46,031 bases of DNA from an uncultured Prevotellaceae bacterium (GCA_946411565.1 CAMKEM010000021.1:1-46031); one strand, 5' to 3'. Counted from the first letter of the stretch, positions 1-9,927 are shown. Notes: a model not told the origin generated them from the sequence alone. Numbers and translations: made by a program.

Positions 1-46
1 TCAGTTCAGCATCGGAGATGCGTTTGTTTCGAATTCATCGAACTGA
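1..46. repeat. Small nested inverted repeat at the window edge
   Basis: TCAGTTC (1-7) can pair with GAACTGA (40-46). Inside it, GCATC (9-13) can pair with GATGC (17-21). The element lies just past the stop codon of the minus-strand SusD gene, so it could be part of a 3' structure. No T-run follows it on either strand, so it is not called a terminator. The window edge cuts off any larger context. Confidence 0.25.
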
Positions 47-79
47 CGTTATTTACTTTCAGAAAAAGCAATTTACTTT

Positions 80-2119
80 CTACTGGAACGGCAAATACCA
101 GTTGCGAGGATCCATCAGGCTTTTCTGTGGATTGTTTCCCTCCAATTTCTTAGCGAACCAACGAGAGCCGAAGTTGCCACCCCATGTGCCTGACTCGTTA
201 TAATGGCGGGCGAGACGCTGGAGATCATAGAAACGGCGGCCCTCGAAAGCAAATTCCTTGGCATACTCATCGCAGAGGATATCCTGCATAGCAGCAATAG
301 AATCAGCCTTTGAAGTTCCGACACTAACACCATACTTCTGGGCAATCTCCTTCATCTTCTCGCCTATGATGACATCAGGCAGATAATGGGTGTTCATCTG
401 AGAACCGAGAGCAGTAGCACGAGAGCCCCTCGCTGATTGTGCAAGCTCGTTCTCCTTCCTGTTGAAGGTGCAAGAGCCGTGAGCATGAATGCCATAGACA
501 TTATTTGAACTGAAGACCTCACGATACTGGGCGTTGAGGAATGACAAGGTGGTGCTGAGATAGTCGAGAGATTTCTGCGACAGATACTTATAAGGCTCTA
601 TCCGTGGTGTGCCGTCCTCGTTAGAGACTATCTTACCCTCAGAATCAAGTGTTGGCTTCTTCACAAGATCCTCAAGGTATGTGGAAATACCATTCTTAAG
701 GATAGCAAAGGCGGCATCGGTATAGCCCATAGCGTTGAGAGCCTCTGCAAGATGCAGATAGATGGTAGAGGCACGATAGAGATAGACATTCGCATTCTTC
801 ACCTTACTAACATACACGCGGGTGGTATCAGTAGGGTTTCGATAGAGAATAGCCAAGTCGGCATCAGTATATGCAGATGTGATACTTGCACGACCATCGC
901 CAGCCTTGTATTTCTTCACTTCTGTTGGGTAGCTGGTGTTAATAGACTGTCCGCTATAGCTTATTGGATAGTAATAGTAATCGGCAGAATCCATAAGCTC
1001 ATAGAATGTCCTTGAAGGCTGAATCTGAATATTCTCCACACGAGGACAGTCGGATGAGTGGTTTATGGAATAATAGTCGTAGCCGAACGCCAGAGGTATG
1101 GTGGTTGTCTTTCCGCTCTGCGAACTTACCGCCATCGGGATATAGGTAACTACATCTCCAGGACTTGCTATATTGGCAAAGATAGAGACATAGTTATCAA
1201 CAAACATATTAAAATCAGTAGAGTAATCCTCAGGAGATGTGAGATAGTCTCTCGTACGATAAGAGAGGCAAGGCAGAGAAAGTACCCCATATTTGCAGAG
1301 ATAGTCGGCATACTTTGCAGCCGCCTTATCATACTGAGCCGTTTCAAGATACATATCTCCGAGAACCACCTGAGCAGGCACGAATATCTTTGACATATTG
1401 ATAGACTTGCTCGCTCCCCAGTTGGTTGTGCCTATACCATAGACGGGTGCTGCGAAATCGGGCACCTGAGTATTAGGATAACGCTCAAGAAGTTGTTCAA
1501 GCTCTGGTGCAAGAGCATCAACAATCTGCGAGAGGTTCTTCTGACAACCAGCATCAGATGCCTTTGCCTCTATCTGCGAGATTGAGGTCAGAGGTTCGGT
1601 GAAGAAAGGAATGGTGAGTCCGTCGGCATTACCGCAATAGGTGCGGGCTAACTGGAGGTAAGCCCACGCACGCCAAGCAGCAACGGCGATATACTCGTCA
1701 ATAACAACATTCGTAGAGCCTGTCTTCAACGTGGAGTCACGATGAGCGAGGTAATAGTTACAGTTGTTGATGACCTTATAGAACACGTATGAGCTGTCAT
1801 ACGCATTTGTAGTAGTGGCTGAATAGTTGGCAAGTTCCTTGAGGTTCTTGTCGGTAGTACTTTCATCCACCGTTACGAGTTCACCACGCATCTCACCAAC
1901 ATAGAAATACTGGTCAGCCACCTGCTGCATAGCCTGTGCGATGCCAAGGGCATAGAATACCGAGTCAGTCTTCAGGTTCAGCTCAGGCTCAGAAACCATA
2001 CTGTCGTTGTCGGTGGAGAGCATATCCTGACAGGAGGATAGTGTAAAGAGTAAAGAGAAAAGTGTAATGTAGAATGACACCCTACCCTTATTTCTATATT
2101 TCTGAATTGATTTTTTCAT
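80..2119 (-). CDS. SusD/RagB-family outer-membrane lipoprotein (SusD-1)
   Basis: A 679-residue surface glycan- or nutrient-binding lipoprotein that should cap the SusC transporter encoded directly upstream. The signal peptide ends in a lipobox LSSC with the lipidated Cys at residue 30, followed by an acidic stretch typical of surface-exposed Bacteroidetes lipoproteins. The hallmark C-terminal SusD motif is present as FEGRRFYDLQRLARH, and the protein ends in the usual WYLPFQ-type tail. The sequence between is consistent with the helical TPR-like fold of the family, at somewhat above average length. It is the last gene of the FAS1/SusCD unit and follows SusC-1 after about 115 bp. The codons for the hydrophobic part of the signal peptide (2041-2066 on the plus strand) resemble an AG-rich dispersed repeat also seen near 34220. 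The ligand cannot be inferred from sequence. Confidence 0.93.
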   Translation of the reverse strand: MKKSIQKYRNKGRVSFYITLFSLLFTLSSCQDMLSTDNDSMVSEPELNLKTDSVFYALGIAQAMQQVADQYFYVGEMRGELVTVDESTTDKNLKELANYSATTTNAYDSSYVFYKVINNCNYYLAHRDSTLKTGSTNVVIDEYIAVAAWRAWAYLQLARTYCGNADGLTIPFFTEPLTSISQIEAKASDAGCQKNLSQIVDALAPELEQLLERYPNTQVPDFAAPVYGIGTTNWGASKSINMSKIFVPAQVVLGDMYLETAQYDKAAAKYADYLCKYGVLSLPCLSYRTRDYLTSPEDYSTDFNMFVDNYVSIFANIASPGDVVTYIPMAVSSQSGKTTTIPLAFGYDYYSINHSSDCPRVENIQIQPSRTFYELMDSADYYYYPISYSGQSINTSYPTEVKKYKAGDGRASITSAYTDADLAILYRNPTDTTRVYVSKVKNANVYLYRASTIYLHLAEALNAMGYTDAAFAILKNGISTYLEDLVKKPTLDSEGKIVSNEDGTPRIEPYKYLSQKSLDYLSTTLSFLNAQYREVFSSNNVYGIHAHGSCTFNRKENELAQSARGSRATALGSQMNTHYLPDVIIGEKMKEIAQKYGVSVGTSKADSIAAMQDILCDEYAKEFAFEGRRFYDLQRLARHYNESGTWGGNFGSRWFAKKLEGNNPQKSLMDPRNWYLPFQ

Positions 2120-2133
2120 AACGCATATTTTTT

Positions 2134-2233
2134 AATGAAAAATGAAAAGTGAAAAATGAAAAATACAGATTACCATATTATCGCGAATAAACTAACTTGT
2201 ATTTTATAATTTTTCATTGTTCATTTTTCATTT
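2134..2233. repeat. AT-rich inverted repeat, copy 1
   Basis: The SusC-1/SusD-1 junction carries repeated AAAAATGAAAAGTG-like words on the left and TATTTTATAATTTTTCAT-like words on the right, so transcripts from either strand could fold. The same arrangement occurs at 29196-29287 between sppA and lpxK. The middle of this copy contains TTATCGCGAATAA (2178-2190), which belongs to the junction motif found at other gaps of this locus. Confidence 0.7.
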
Positions 2234-2234
2234 A

Positions 2235-5200
2235 TTATAAGTTAATCTTCACTCCAACCACAAACGCTCTACCCTGCCCCACGTTTCCGCAGTCAATACC
2301 CTGATACATCACGCTATTGCCGATGCTGAATTCAGGGTCGTTGCCCGTGTAATGAGTGAGAGTGAAGAGATTACGTGCCTCTGCCCATACGCTGATGCCC
2401 TGAAGCCACGACTGCCAGCTCTCAGGCATAGGCAACTGATAGTTCACACGTGCATACTTCATACGAAGGAATGATCCATCCTCTATCCAACGGTCAGAGA
2501 AACGGTTGTTCTGCATAGGATCACCATAGGCAAGGCGTGGAAGAGTGGCTTTCTGTCCCTCATATCGCCAATGCCCAAGCTCTGCCACCTGCTGATTGTA
2601 GAACGTAGAACCAGAATTGAGAATAGATCGCTGATAGTTATACACGTCATTACCCAGACAGAAGTTGAAGCCGAGGTCGAGAGTGATAGCCTTCCACGTA
2701 AGAGTGGCGAAGATATTACCATAGATATCAGGATTAGGATTTCCGATGACCGTCTTATCAGCCTCACTTATCACGCCATCGCCGTTGAGGTCAACAAAAC
2801 GAACATCACCAGCCCCGAACCTAACATCTTGATTAGCAGCATTCTTCATTACGAGATAGCCCTGTGTAGATGCCGAGCGAGCCTCAGCATCAGAAGAGAA
2901 GATGCCGTTTGTCTTGTAGCCATAGAATAGTGCCACAGGATTTCCGACGGAAACAAGGATGTTATTATCGCCATACACAGAGTTGGTATAGTTGCCGTCG
3001 GGCAGAGCCGTCACCTTATTATCGTAATGCCCTACCGATACGCCAAGCTCAAGAGTCCAGTCGCGCATCACCAAAGGCTTACCCGTCATGGTAAGTTCAA
3101 AGCCCTTATTTTCAAGTTCTCCACCATTAGTCCAGTATTTGTTCACACCAGAGATAGGAGAAGAGAAGCTCTTGAGAGTCAGCAGATTCCTCGTCTTGTG
3201 AATGTAATAGTTGAGATTAACAGACAGACGGTTGTTCAGCATATTAAGCAGCAATCCGCCATTCCATTTCGTGGTAGTCTCCCACTTTATGCGCTCGTTG
3301 CCGATAGTCGTCATCTGAGCACCTATCGCCTCATAGTTGTATCTTACGGATGTAAACGAGGTTCGAGCGGCATTACCAGGAATATCATCATTACCGCTGA
3401 TGTCAAAGCCAGCGTTGAGTCGTAGGTAGTCGATGCCCACTTCCTTAGGAAACCAGTCCTCGTTAGTCATCACCCAACCCATCTGAACGCTTGGGAACAC
3501 AGCCCATTGTGAGCCGAACACCTTCAAGGCTCCTGAAGCCTCATCACCGAAACGACTATTAGCCTCGGCAAGAAGCGAGAGGGTGGCAAAGTAGCGGTTG
3601 CGATAGCTGTAGTCAGCACTCGCATAACATTGCATATTCTTCCACACGTCGTTAGTGCCATCCACGTTGGCATAGCCAGAAGCAGGATCGGCAGTAAGAT
3701 ACGGGTTCTTATCCGTCTGGGCAGTCTTATACTGAGTGCTCGCATCACTACCATCGTAAGAGAAATAGTTATAGCGGAAACCACCAGTAGCAGCCAGTTG
3801 CCAACATCCATCACCCATTTTCCAATCCACATGAGTATTGCTCAGCACGTTGGTCTGCTTTGCAAAGAGAGAGGATGTGAGGTTATAGACCGTTCCAAGT
3901 CCTGTAACCTCAAATGGTGGCACACCATCAGAAGGACGATAGTAACGCTGAGAGTTTCGGTTAAGCGTGTAGCTGAACTCCGTAACCGCTGACAGATGTC
4001 GGTTGAACGTGTATTTAGGAGTGATATGCACGTTGAAATACGTGTTCTCCACCTTGTTCTTGTTGTCGCCATTTCCATTCTCAATAATGGCGGTAGGGTT
4101 GGCAAGCGAATAGGCATAGTCGTTGTCGTACTGTCTGTTGCTCAGAGCACTAAACAACTGGTCATAGTCAGACAGCAGACTTGTGAAACCACCCACATGC
4201 TTGTTATACTGATAAGGAGTAACTAATGGCGACTTGATGAGAGCAAGAGCAGCAGGCGAGGTCACAGTACTTGTGCTCATATTCTGGGCAAAGCCATCGT
4301 CAAACACGTTGTTGTTTGTGCGAGCAAATGACATGTCGAACCTTGTGGAGAGGTTCCACAGGATGTTGATGTCGGTATTGAAACGCACGTTAAGCCTGTT
4401 GAAACCCGTCTCCTTCACCATGCCTTGAGCATCGGCATACCCCACATAGAGGTTATACATACCAATGTCGTCACCTCCCTGCACGTTGATATCATAGTTT
4501 TGAGTCAAGGCCGTGCGATACACCTCATCCTTCCAGTCTGTATCGTTGTGATACATACGATAGTAATAGCTGTTAGGATCATCGTTGAGGAAGTTGAAGA
4601 TAACGTCACGATACTCAGATTTCTTCAGTTCGGGCATAGTACCGAGCATTTCCGTGGCATAGTCACGATACTGCGAAGCATTCATCACCTTCTGCATACG
4701 AGGTGTAAGTGTAACACCAGCCGACAGTCCCACGTCAATACGAGTAGCCATGCTATGTCCGCGCTTTGTCTCTATGAGAATAACGCCATTGGCACCACGA
4801 GCACCATACAGAGCCGTGGCATTCTTCAGCACAGTCACCTTCTCTATGTTCTCAGGAGAAAGACTTGCCAGAGCATTGAATGCCCGACCGATATGTAGCG
4901 TTTCGCGGAATAACTGCAAATCAGTCTCCACACCATCTATAAATACGAGAGGCTGGGCATTGGCATTAATTGAGCTAAGACCACGAATGAACATAGCACT
5001 ACCGCCATCAAGAACTCCCGAACGTGTCACAGAACGCACATCAGCAGTTGTGCCTAACTGCACATTAATATCAGACGACTGGAAGTTATCACGCTGCACA
5101 TCAGCCAAAGCCGTATAATCAGTACCGTCACGATACATCTTGCCAAACTTATTGCTAACAAGTCGAATCTTCAGGTTGCTTTTCTTGCAAGGCACTTGCA

Positions 5201-5588
5201 CCGCCATATACGAAGGAGCACTAACATACAAGGCGGTACAGAAATCAGGTACCGACACCGTAAACGCGCCCTTTGCATCTGTCATAGCCGTATATCTGTT
5301 GTCGGCAAGAGCCTGAACCCTCACACCAGCAACAGGAAGTTTCGTGGCATCGTCGATCACGGTACCCGACACCTGTATCATCGTATTCCTATCGGCAATA
5401 ATAGTCCGCTTCGGGATTCTGAGTCCTTCCACCTCATCATCCGCTACGTCATCAGCATCATCCTGAGCGTAAAGATTTGTGCAGAGGAATAAGAGAAGAC
5501 CTACCCCCCAGCCCCTCCCATAAAGGGAGGGGAGTAGATAGCTCTTTCCGCTAAAGAATTCCCTTGTATATCGAAATATTTTGTGCAT
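2235..5588 (-). CDS. SusC/RagA-family TonB-dependent transporter (SusC-1)
   Basis: An outer-membrane TonB-dependent transporter of about 1117 residues that pairs with SusD-1. After the signal peptide (ending near LYAQ) comes a carboxypeptidase-like regulatory beta domain (starting near VSGTVIDDATKLPVAGV). The plug follows, with the family motifs AMFIRGLSSIN, PLVFIDGVE and ATALYGARGANGVILIETKRG, then a 22-strand-type barrel ending in VGVKINL. The start is placed at the Met giving MHKIFRY, because SusC-2 begins MHNIFRY. The reading frame can begin five codons earlier (5603), but those codons fall in an AT-rich dispersed repeat. A GC-rich palindrome is embedded in the signal peptide, encoding LLPSLYGRGWGVG. 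It lies 17 bp downstream of FAS1 protein 1. The substrate is unknown. Confidence 0.93.
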   Translation of the reverse strand: MHKIFRYTREFFSGKSYLLPSLYGRGWGVGLLLFLCTNLYAQDDADDVADDEVEGLRIPKRTIIADRNTMIQVSGTVIDDATKLPVAGVRVQALADNRYTAMTDAKGAFTVSVPDFCTALYVSAPSYMAVQVPCKKSNLKIRLVSNKFGKMYRDGTDYTALADVQRDNFQSSDINVQLGTTADVRSVTRSGVLDGGSAMFIRGLSSINANAQPLVFIDGVETDLQLFRETLHIGRAFNALASLSPENIEKVTVLKNATALYGARGANGVILIETKRGHSMATRIDVGLSAGVTLTPRMQKVMNASQYRDYATEMLGTMPELKKSEYRDVIFNFLNDDPNSYYYRMYHNDTDWKDEVYRTALTQNYDINVQGGDDIGMYNLYVGYADAQGMVKETGFNRLNVRFNTDINILWNLSTRFDMSFARTNNNVFDDGFAQNMSTSTVTSPAALALIKSPLVTPYQYNKHVGGFTSLLSDYDQLFSALSNRQYDNDYAYSLANPTAIIENGNGDNKNKVENTYFNVHITPKYTFNRHLSAVTEFSYTLNRNSQRYYRPSDGVPPFEVTGLGTVYNLTSSLFAKQTNVLSNTHVDWKMGDGCWQLAATGGFRYNYFSYDGSDASTQYKTAQTDKNPYLTADPASGYANVDGTNDVWKNMQCYASADYSYRNRYFATLSLLAEANSRFGDEASGALKVFGSQWAVFPSVQMGWVMTNEDWFPKEVGIDYLRLNAGFDISGNDDIPGNAARTSFTSVRYNYEAIGAQMTTIGNERIKWETTTKWNGGLLLNMLNNRLSVNLNYYIHKTRNLLTLKSFSSPISGVNKYWTNGGELENKGFELTMTGKPLVMRDWTLELGVSVGHYDNKVTALPDGNYTNSVYGDNNILVSVGNPVALFYGYKTNGIFSSDAEARSASTQGYLVMKNAANQDVRFGAGDVRFVDLNGDGVISEADKTVIGNPNPDIYGNIFATLTWKAITLDLGFNFCLGNDVYNYQRSILNSGSTFYNQQVAELGHWRYEGQKATLPRLAYGDPMQNNRFSDRWIEDGSFLRMKYARVNYQLPMPESWQSWLQGISVWAEARNLFTLTHYTGNDPEFSIGNSVMYQGIDCGNVGQGRAFVVGVKINL
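5499..5537. repeat. GC-rich palindrome inside the SusC-1 signal peptide
   Basis: The core CCCCTCCC-ATAAA-GGGAGGGG is a perfect hairpin flanked by a C-run, the same design as the intergenic palindromes at 7606-7667 and 15590-15640. Here it is translated in frame as part of the signal peptide, between the basic MHKIFRY-type segment and the hydrophobic LLLFL core. Confidence 0.8.
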
Positions 5589-5603
5589 TTTTATCATTTT
5601 CAA

Positions 5604-5640
5604 TTGTCAATTTTCATTTTTCAATTGTCCTCACTCCTTG
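5604..5640. repeat. AATTGAAAATTGACAATTG-type AT-rich repeat at the FAS1-1/SusC-1 junction
   Basis: On the minus strand the gap contains AATTGA, AAATTGACAATTGA and similar words. They match the gap after thiL (31753-31802). Its first AAT TGA supplies the last Asn codon and stop codon of FAS1 protein 1, exactly as in thiL. Its other end runs into possible extra start codons for SusC-1. Confidence 0.6.
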
Positions 5641-7531
5641 GCTTCAATATAATATTCGCGATTCTTATCTGCGAATCATACTTTGCCTTGTTGCTCATAC
5701 TGAACGAACTAAGCGTGCTCATAACCTTGATGTTAGGAGCAGCATTAGTGCCATAATAGCAGATAGGAAAAGTGAATTTACCGAGATAGAGGGTATCAAC
5801 CTTAGTAGGATCATTCTCGAAAGCCTTGACCTTTGAAATCTTCGCTACCGTAGTCTGAAGAGTCTCTCCATCCAGACGTCCTGTCTGCGGTTGGTTGTTG
5901 GCATCAGTATAGTGAAGGTCGAAACGCAAGGTATATGGCAATGGTGAGCCGTCAACTATTGCAGGCACCACCACAGCATAGATATCGTATGTGGTAGAGA
6001 GCACATCAGGAAGATAAAAGTCTAATTCGGGTGCAAAGTTAGAACCTTCAGGAAGCGATGCACGTACATATTTCAAATTAACATCCTCATCATCCAACTT
6101 GCAGAAAGATTCATCCATCTGCCAACGCTCAAGAGTCATGAGGTCATATCCATATCCGCTCGTACTAACCACACGCCCAGGAATACGGTTCTTTATAACT
6201 GGTGCGTAAGTCTCAGAAGCAAGGAAAGGAAACTCACTAATCACTCGTGCATGACCATTACTCAACTGCTGTCGGAAAATTGTCACTCCATCGAGTTTGT
6301 CAAGCCCCGTGAGCTTGTTGCCCGAAGTAGAAAAGAGAGTGTCACCCTTGGCAAAGGCAGCACCAGACACGAGCTTAGAGTTATACTTTCTGTTTGTCTC
6401 AGAAAAAGCCGTATTACGTACAATCCAACGCTTCGTTATAGAGTCGGTCCAGTAAGCCTTAGCATCATGGATCTCAGCATCAGCAGGAGCAGCACTCAAA
6501 GTAGCGGCATTATTGGCATCTACACCAGCAGAAGCTGCAAGAATAGTAGCCTTACCAGTAGCAGAAGTAGGACAAGTACCACCTTTCTTGCCTGCGAAAT
6601 CGGTAGAGGTACTACTAAGATTCTGATACTTTATAGGTGTGATGTATTTATAGTATGACTTAATCTTATCATACGCATTCTGCCATGCAACATCCGTAGG
6701 AATGATAACGGTATATAGGCTATCCTCATTATCAAGTCTTGCATTAAGGTGCAGAAAACCAGTAACCAAAGAGTTTGTCACCACAGTAACAGAGTCATCA
6801 TATACCTGATTACCATTCACAATCTCACCCTTCACAGATGCGTCCTCATCAAGAATTACCCTTTCGTATCTCTTCACGAAGGAATTGAAGTACGAATCTG
6901 TAAAGCCATAGCGACTCTTGTCTGTAAAGAAATTCTCGTATGCGTTAGGTCGGAAAGGCACCATGCCATTAAGCGTGTATAGAAGTCCGTTGCTCGAAGG
7001 AGTGTTAAAGGCATCCCCCCCCCTGTTAATTGTCTTACCATCGAATGTGAGACAATCGGTGTTTTTTCCAGAGAAGTGTATAAGTTTCTTGCTAAGCATA
7101 TACACCACCGTATCATTTGGATTAGACTCAAGATGCGAGTAATTAGCCACATGATCATACACAAACTGCTCAATCACCTGCTTTCTTGTCGCAGCATTCT
7201 GAGCCAACGACATAAGAGAGTCCTTATTGAACGTGCCATTGACAGGTGCCCACACGGTATAGGTAGTAGGAGCATTCAGCATAGCATCATATCCTACTGC
7301 TTGAAGAACCTGTGCAAAGTCACTCAACTCTCCCTTAGCAGATATATTCTCCCACAACGTTTTTTCTGCAGAAGGATTTGCATCCACTACCACAGAGTTA
7401 TAGTCGTTGAAGTCGGAGCAGGAGGAAAGCAGCAAGCACAATCCACAAAAAGCGGCCTCTCCCCCCGCCCTCCCCCGTAGGGAGTGAACCGGAGTGCGAA
7501 AAGCATTCACTATATGTCGAAATATATTCAT
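5621..7531 (-). CDS. FAS1 (fasciclin) domain lipoprotein 1
   Basis: A 636-residue predicted surface lipoprotein with the lipobox LLSSC at Cys38. Two FAS1-like domains are suggested. The first is at about residues 66-195 (SDFAQVLQAVGYDAML, then YTVWAPVNGTFNKD, then a YDHVANYS segment). The second is at about 210-445 (FNSFVKRYERVIL, then YTVIIPTDVAWQNAYD). FAS1 domains are adhesion or ligand-binding modules. The remaining C-terminal ~190 residues look beta-rich, with segments such as YDIYAVVVPAIV, and may be a binding domain; I do not recognise a family for it. The gene lies between FAS1 protein 2 and SusC-1, so it probably belongs to the surface complex with the second SusCD pair. The signal peptide contains an in-frame GC-rich repeat (residues ~16-27, HSLRGRAGGEAA). 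The protein ends in Asn-stop encoded by an AT-rich repeat. Confidence 0.8.
   Translation of the reverse strand: MNIFRHIVNAFRTPVHSLRGRAGGEAAFCGLCLLLSSCSDFNDYNSVVVDANPSAEKTLWENISAKGELSDFAQVLQAVGYDAMLNAPTTYTVWAPVNGTFNKDSLMSLAQNAATRKQVIEQFVYDHVANYSHLESNPNDTVVYMLSKKLIHFSGKNTDCLTFDGKTINRGGDAFNTPSSNGLLYTLNGMVPFRPNAYENFFTDKSRYGFTDSYFNSFVKRYERVILDEDASVKGEIVNGNQVYDDSVTVVTNSLVTGFLHLNARLDNEDSLYTVIIPTDVAWQNAYDKIKSYYKYITPIKYQNLSSTSTDFAGKKGGTCPTSATGKATILAASAGVDANNAATLSAAPADAEIHDAKAYWTDSITKRWIVRNTAFSETNRKYNSKLVSGAAFAKGDTLFSTSGNKLTGLDKLDGVTIFRQQLSNGHARVISEFPFLASETYAPVIKNRIPGRVVSTSGYGYDLMTLERWQMDESFCKLDDEDVNLKYVRASLPEGSNFAPELDFYLPDVLSTTYDIYAVVVPAIVDGSPLPYTLRFDLHYTDANNQPQTGRLDGETLQTTVAKISKVKAFENDPTKVDTLYLGKFTFPICYYGTNAAPNIKVMSTLSSFSMSNKAKYDSQIRIANIILKPRSEDN
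7454..7486. repeat. GC-rich palindrome inside the FAS1-1 signal peptide
   Basis: In the coding direction this reads CTCCCTACGGGGGAGGG followed by CGGGGGGAGAGGCC. The non-coding copy at 7633-7667 on the plus strand reads almost the same (CTCCCTATTGGGGAGGG, then CGGGGGGAGAGGCC). The direct match shows that the signal peptide contains a member of the dispersed family rather than chance GC-rich codons. Confidence 0.85.
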
Positions 7532-7584
7532 TTTACAATTACGAATTACAAATTACATGTTTACTAACAGCCTTTGAATTACTA

Positions 7585-7667
7585 TTTAAGCGATAAAAGG
7601 TAACTACTCCCCCTGTGGGGGTAAGGGGACAGTTCCCTCCCTATTGGGGAGGGCGGGGGGAGAGGCC
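7585..7667. repeat. Composite junction element: GCGATAAA motif plus two GC-rich palindromes
   Basis: The FAS1-2/FAS1-1 gap contains TTTAAGCGATAAAA (7585-7598), then GGTAACTA. A CCCCC-TGT-GGGGG hairpin follows (7606-7629), and then a second hairpin CTCCC-TATTG-GGGAG with a G-rich tail (7633-7667). The word GCGATAAAAGGTAACTA is identical at 15580-15595. Confidence 0.75.
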
Positions 7668-7679
7668 ATCTGGAGAGAC

Positions 7680-9902
7680 TTAATACCAATCCTCCGTCAT
7701 CGTTGCATCATTGATGATGGTCGTTGGCACAAGCTCAAGGAAGTCGAACGAACCGCCAAGAGTGGTTTCCTCAGGAATAAGGTTACGCAGACGCAACCAG
7801 TAATCATTACGCTGATCAAGATGGATAGTTCCAAGAATACGACGCATCATACTCGTTCCATAGCCTTCCTCATATCGGCAACAGTTACTGATAGTCTGGA
7901 TAAGCTGATCTGCAGATGTTGCACGTTCCTTGATACTATTGTATGTACCACGAGAGAAACTTGCAGGCGCACGCATATAGTTATGGTTACGCATCACTAG
8001 GTCGGAGGCAACGCCATAGTCAGAGAACTCGCTTGAGAACATATATCCCGTGGCATCACGATCTGCATCGAGTGAAGAGTTAGGATAACGTGCATCGAAA
8101 GGTACGCCAAGCGGTTGCATTGAGGCTGCGTTTCTTGATGTACCAATGAAATACTGCATCAAACCAGAGTTTGCCATAGGAGGATAGATAACACGAAGCT
8201 CATAATCACCCGTAGGAACACTCGGAAGCTTAACAGCAAAATCGTATGCTCCCCAGAATGAAAGCTGATCAGCCTCCCATGCACGCCAAGCACCTTGTGT
8301 GTACCATGCAATACCAGACGAAGTGCCAGTGAAACTATAAAGATTATCAAAATAATCCACAGGGAAACGTGTCATTGTGGCTGCAGAACCATTGAGATTC
8401 TTACTTGCAATCTCAGCCTCGGTGGCAAAGCGGATATCATTGTTAGCCAGTTCATAAAGCATAGAACCAGTATCTATGCGCAAACGTTCGTTAAGCACCT
8501 TCTGAGGCACATCGGCACTATACAGAAGCATTCCATTAATACCATGCACATAACCATTGAGTGCCTTGATGTTACTGCGACTATCGGTATATACAAGGAT
8601 ACCAGGTATCAGCACCTGATGCGTCTGAGGTTTACCCATTGTTCCCACCTCGTCGGTAAGTGTGTTATGCTGACGGAAGCGGTTGATATAGATACTCGTC
8701 CTCGCACCACTCGTCACTTCCCCATTCTCCCTCTGATATAGCGGTTGCCATATCTTCATCAAGGTATGTGGGAGTAATGTCTCGTAATAGTCGAATGGTT
8801 CTCCTCCGAACGCGAAGTTCCAGTTGGCATTTGAGGCATTATAACCGAATAGCAGTTTTGATGTTGCCATACCAGCCTTCAGAATATGGTAACGCACAAA
8901 CATATTCACCACGTTGTAGGTGTAGGTATAGTCATCGCCTGTGCTAACTTTCTCGCCATCAGGCAACGGATACCAGTTTTCTGCATCCTTATACCACTCA
9001 ATGCACTTAGCCTTCAGGTCGGTGAATGTGTGAATGCCATTAGCCGCCATTACTGTAGAATCCTCAGCAAATACAGTATAGCGCACATTACACTCCGCAG
9101 GCACATAGAACTCTGTTGATGCCCAGCTTGATCCAGGACGACCATGATTGTTATCTATTGCACTATTGAACTCTTTCTTTGTCTTTGAAAGCAAAGAGAG
9201 CATACCTGTCTTCTCCAAAGCCTCGTAGAACACCTTATACTGCGTCAGGTTCTTCATCATCTCATTGATGGTCTGGGTATTGCGAGGTATCACTTTGTCT
9301 ATATAATGCAAATAACCATTTGCAAGTTCGATATCATGACGGTCGTTCTCCCTATCAACGATAGCAGAGCCACCAAGACGCACCGAACCATCATTGCATA
9401 TCTCAGAACTGAATGTTTGTCCGAGATACGTGAACACCTCATTGGCACCAACACTCGAAGTCTCAGACAAATCAGCATAGAGATATGTCATCGTAGATAT
9501 ATGATACTTAGCAATCTCCTTGCATTGCTGGTCGGTAAGTCCATCCACAGAGTTCTCACTCATACCATTATGCACAAGATTACCATTGTCATCCGTTGAC
9601 TTAGGATCATTCCACAGACTATCAACGTATGCCGTCACCCCCTCATTGCTCGGTGCATAACAGGTATATTGTCCATACGTACGCATCTCCGCCCATAGGT
9701 TAGCCCTCTCAAGAATCTGCCTGAACAACGCAAGATTATCATCCCCTTCCACAAATTCCTGAATGGTCTGACCAGTAAAAGTATATAGGTCAGATTCATC
9801 CGGCTCTTTGTTGCAGGAGGTGAAGCCCCCCATCCCCACAAGGGGGAGCATTATTGATAGTAATGCCGTCAGAGGTCTATTTATATATTTTCTAATATTC
9901 AT
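7680..9902 (-). CDS. FAS1 (fasciclin) domain lipoprotein 2
   Basis: A lipoprotein of about 740 residues. The start is placed at MNIRKYI because SusD-2 begins MYIRKYI; the frame is open nine codons further upstream (to 9929), into the junction palindrome. The lipobox GGFTSC puts the lipidated Cys at residue 30. A first FAS1-like domain covers roughly residues 40-205 (FRQILERANLWAEM, YTCYAPSNEGVTAYVD, KYHISTMTYL, GYLHYIDKVI). A second covers roughly 215-470 (FYEALEKTGMLSLL, YTVFAEDSTVMAANG, FVRYHILKAGM). The C-terminal ~250 residues look like a beta-sandwich rich in aromatic residues (WYTQGAWRAWEADQLSFWGAYDF), plausible for ligand binding but not assigned to a family. It lies between SusD-2 and FAS1 protein 1. 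Its signal peptide nearly duplicates that of SusD-2. Confidence 0.8.
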   Translation of the reverse strand: MNIRKYINRPLTALLSIMLPLVGMGGFTSCNKEPDESDLYTFTGQTIQEFVEGDDNLALFRQILERANLWAEMRTYGQYTCYAPSNEGVTAYVDSLWNDPKSTDDNGNLVHNGMSENSVDGLTDQQCKEIAKYHISTMTYLYADLSETSSVGANEVFTYLGQTFSSEICNDGSVRLGGSAIVDRENDRHDIELANGYLHYIDKVIPRNTQTINEMMKNLTQYKVFYEALEKTGMLSLLSKTKKEFNSAIDNNHGRPGSSWASTEFYVPAECNVRYTVFAEDSTVMAANGIHTFTDLKAKCIEWYKDAENWYPLPDGEKVSTGDDYTYTYNVVNMFVRYHILKAGMATSKLLFGYNASNANWNFAFGGEPFDYYETLLPHTLMKIWQPLYQRENGEVTSGARTSIYINRFRQHNTLTDEVGTMGKPQTHQVLIPGILVYTDSRSNIKALNGYVHGINGMLLYSADVPQKVLNERLRIDTGSMLYELANNDIRFATEAEIASKNLNGSAATMTRFPVDYFDNLYSFTGTSSGIAWYTQGAWRAWEADQLSFWGAYDFAVKLPSVPTGDYELRVIYPPMANSGLMQYFIGTSRNAASMQPLGVPFDARYPNSSLDADRDATGYMFSSEFSDYGVASDLVMRNHNYMRAPASFSRGTYNSIKERATSADQLIQTISNCCRYEEGYGTSMMRRILGTIHLDQRNDYWLRLRNLIPEETTLGGSFDFLELVPTTIINDATMTEDWY
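9819..9848. repeat. GC-rich palindrome inside the FAS1-2 signal peptide
   Basis: The coding strand reads CTCCCCCTTGTGGGGATGGGGGG followed by CTTCACC, in two parts: a CCCC-TTGT-GGGG hairpin and a G-run. It encodes LPLVGMGGF, just before the lipobox TSC. The equivalent segment of SusD-2 is at 11829-11858. Confidence 0.75.
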
Positions 9903-9927
9903 GTTTATGAATCTATTATCAATTATC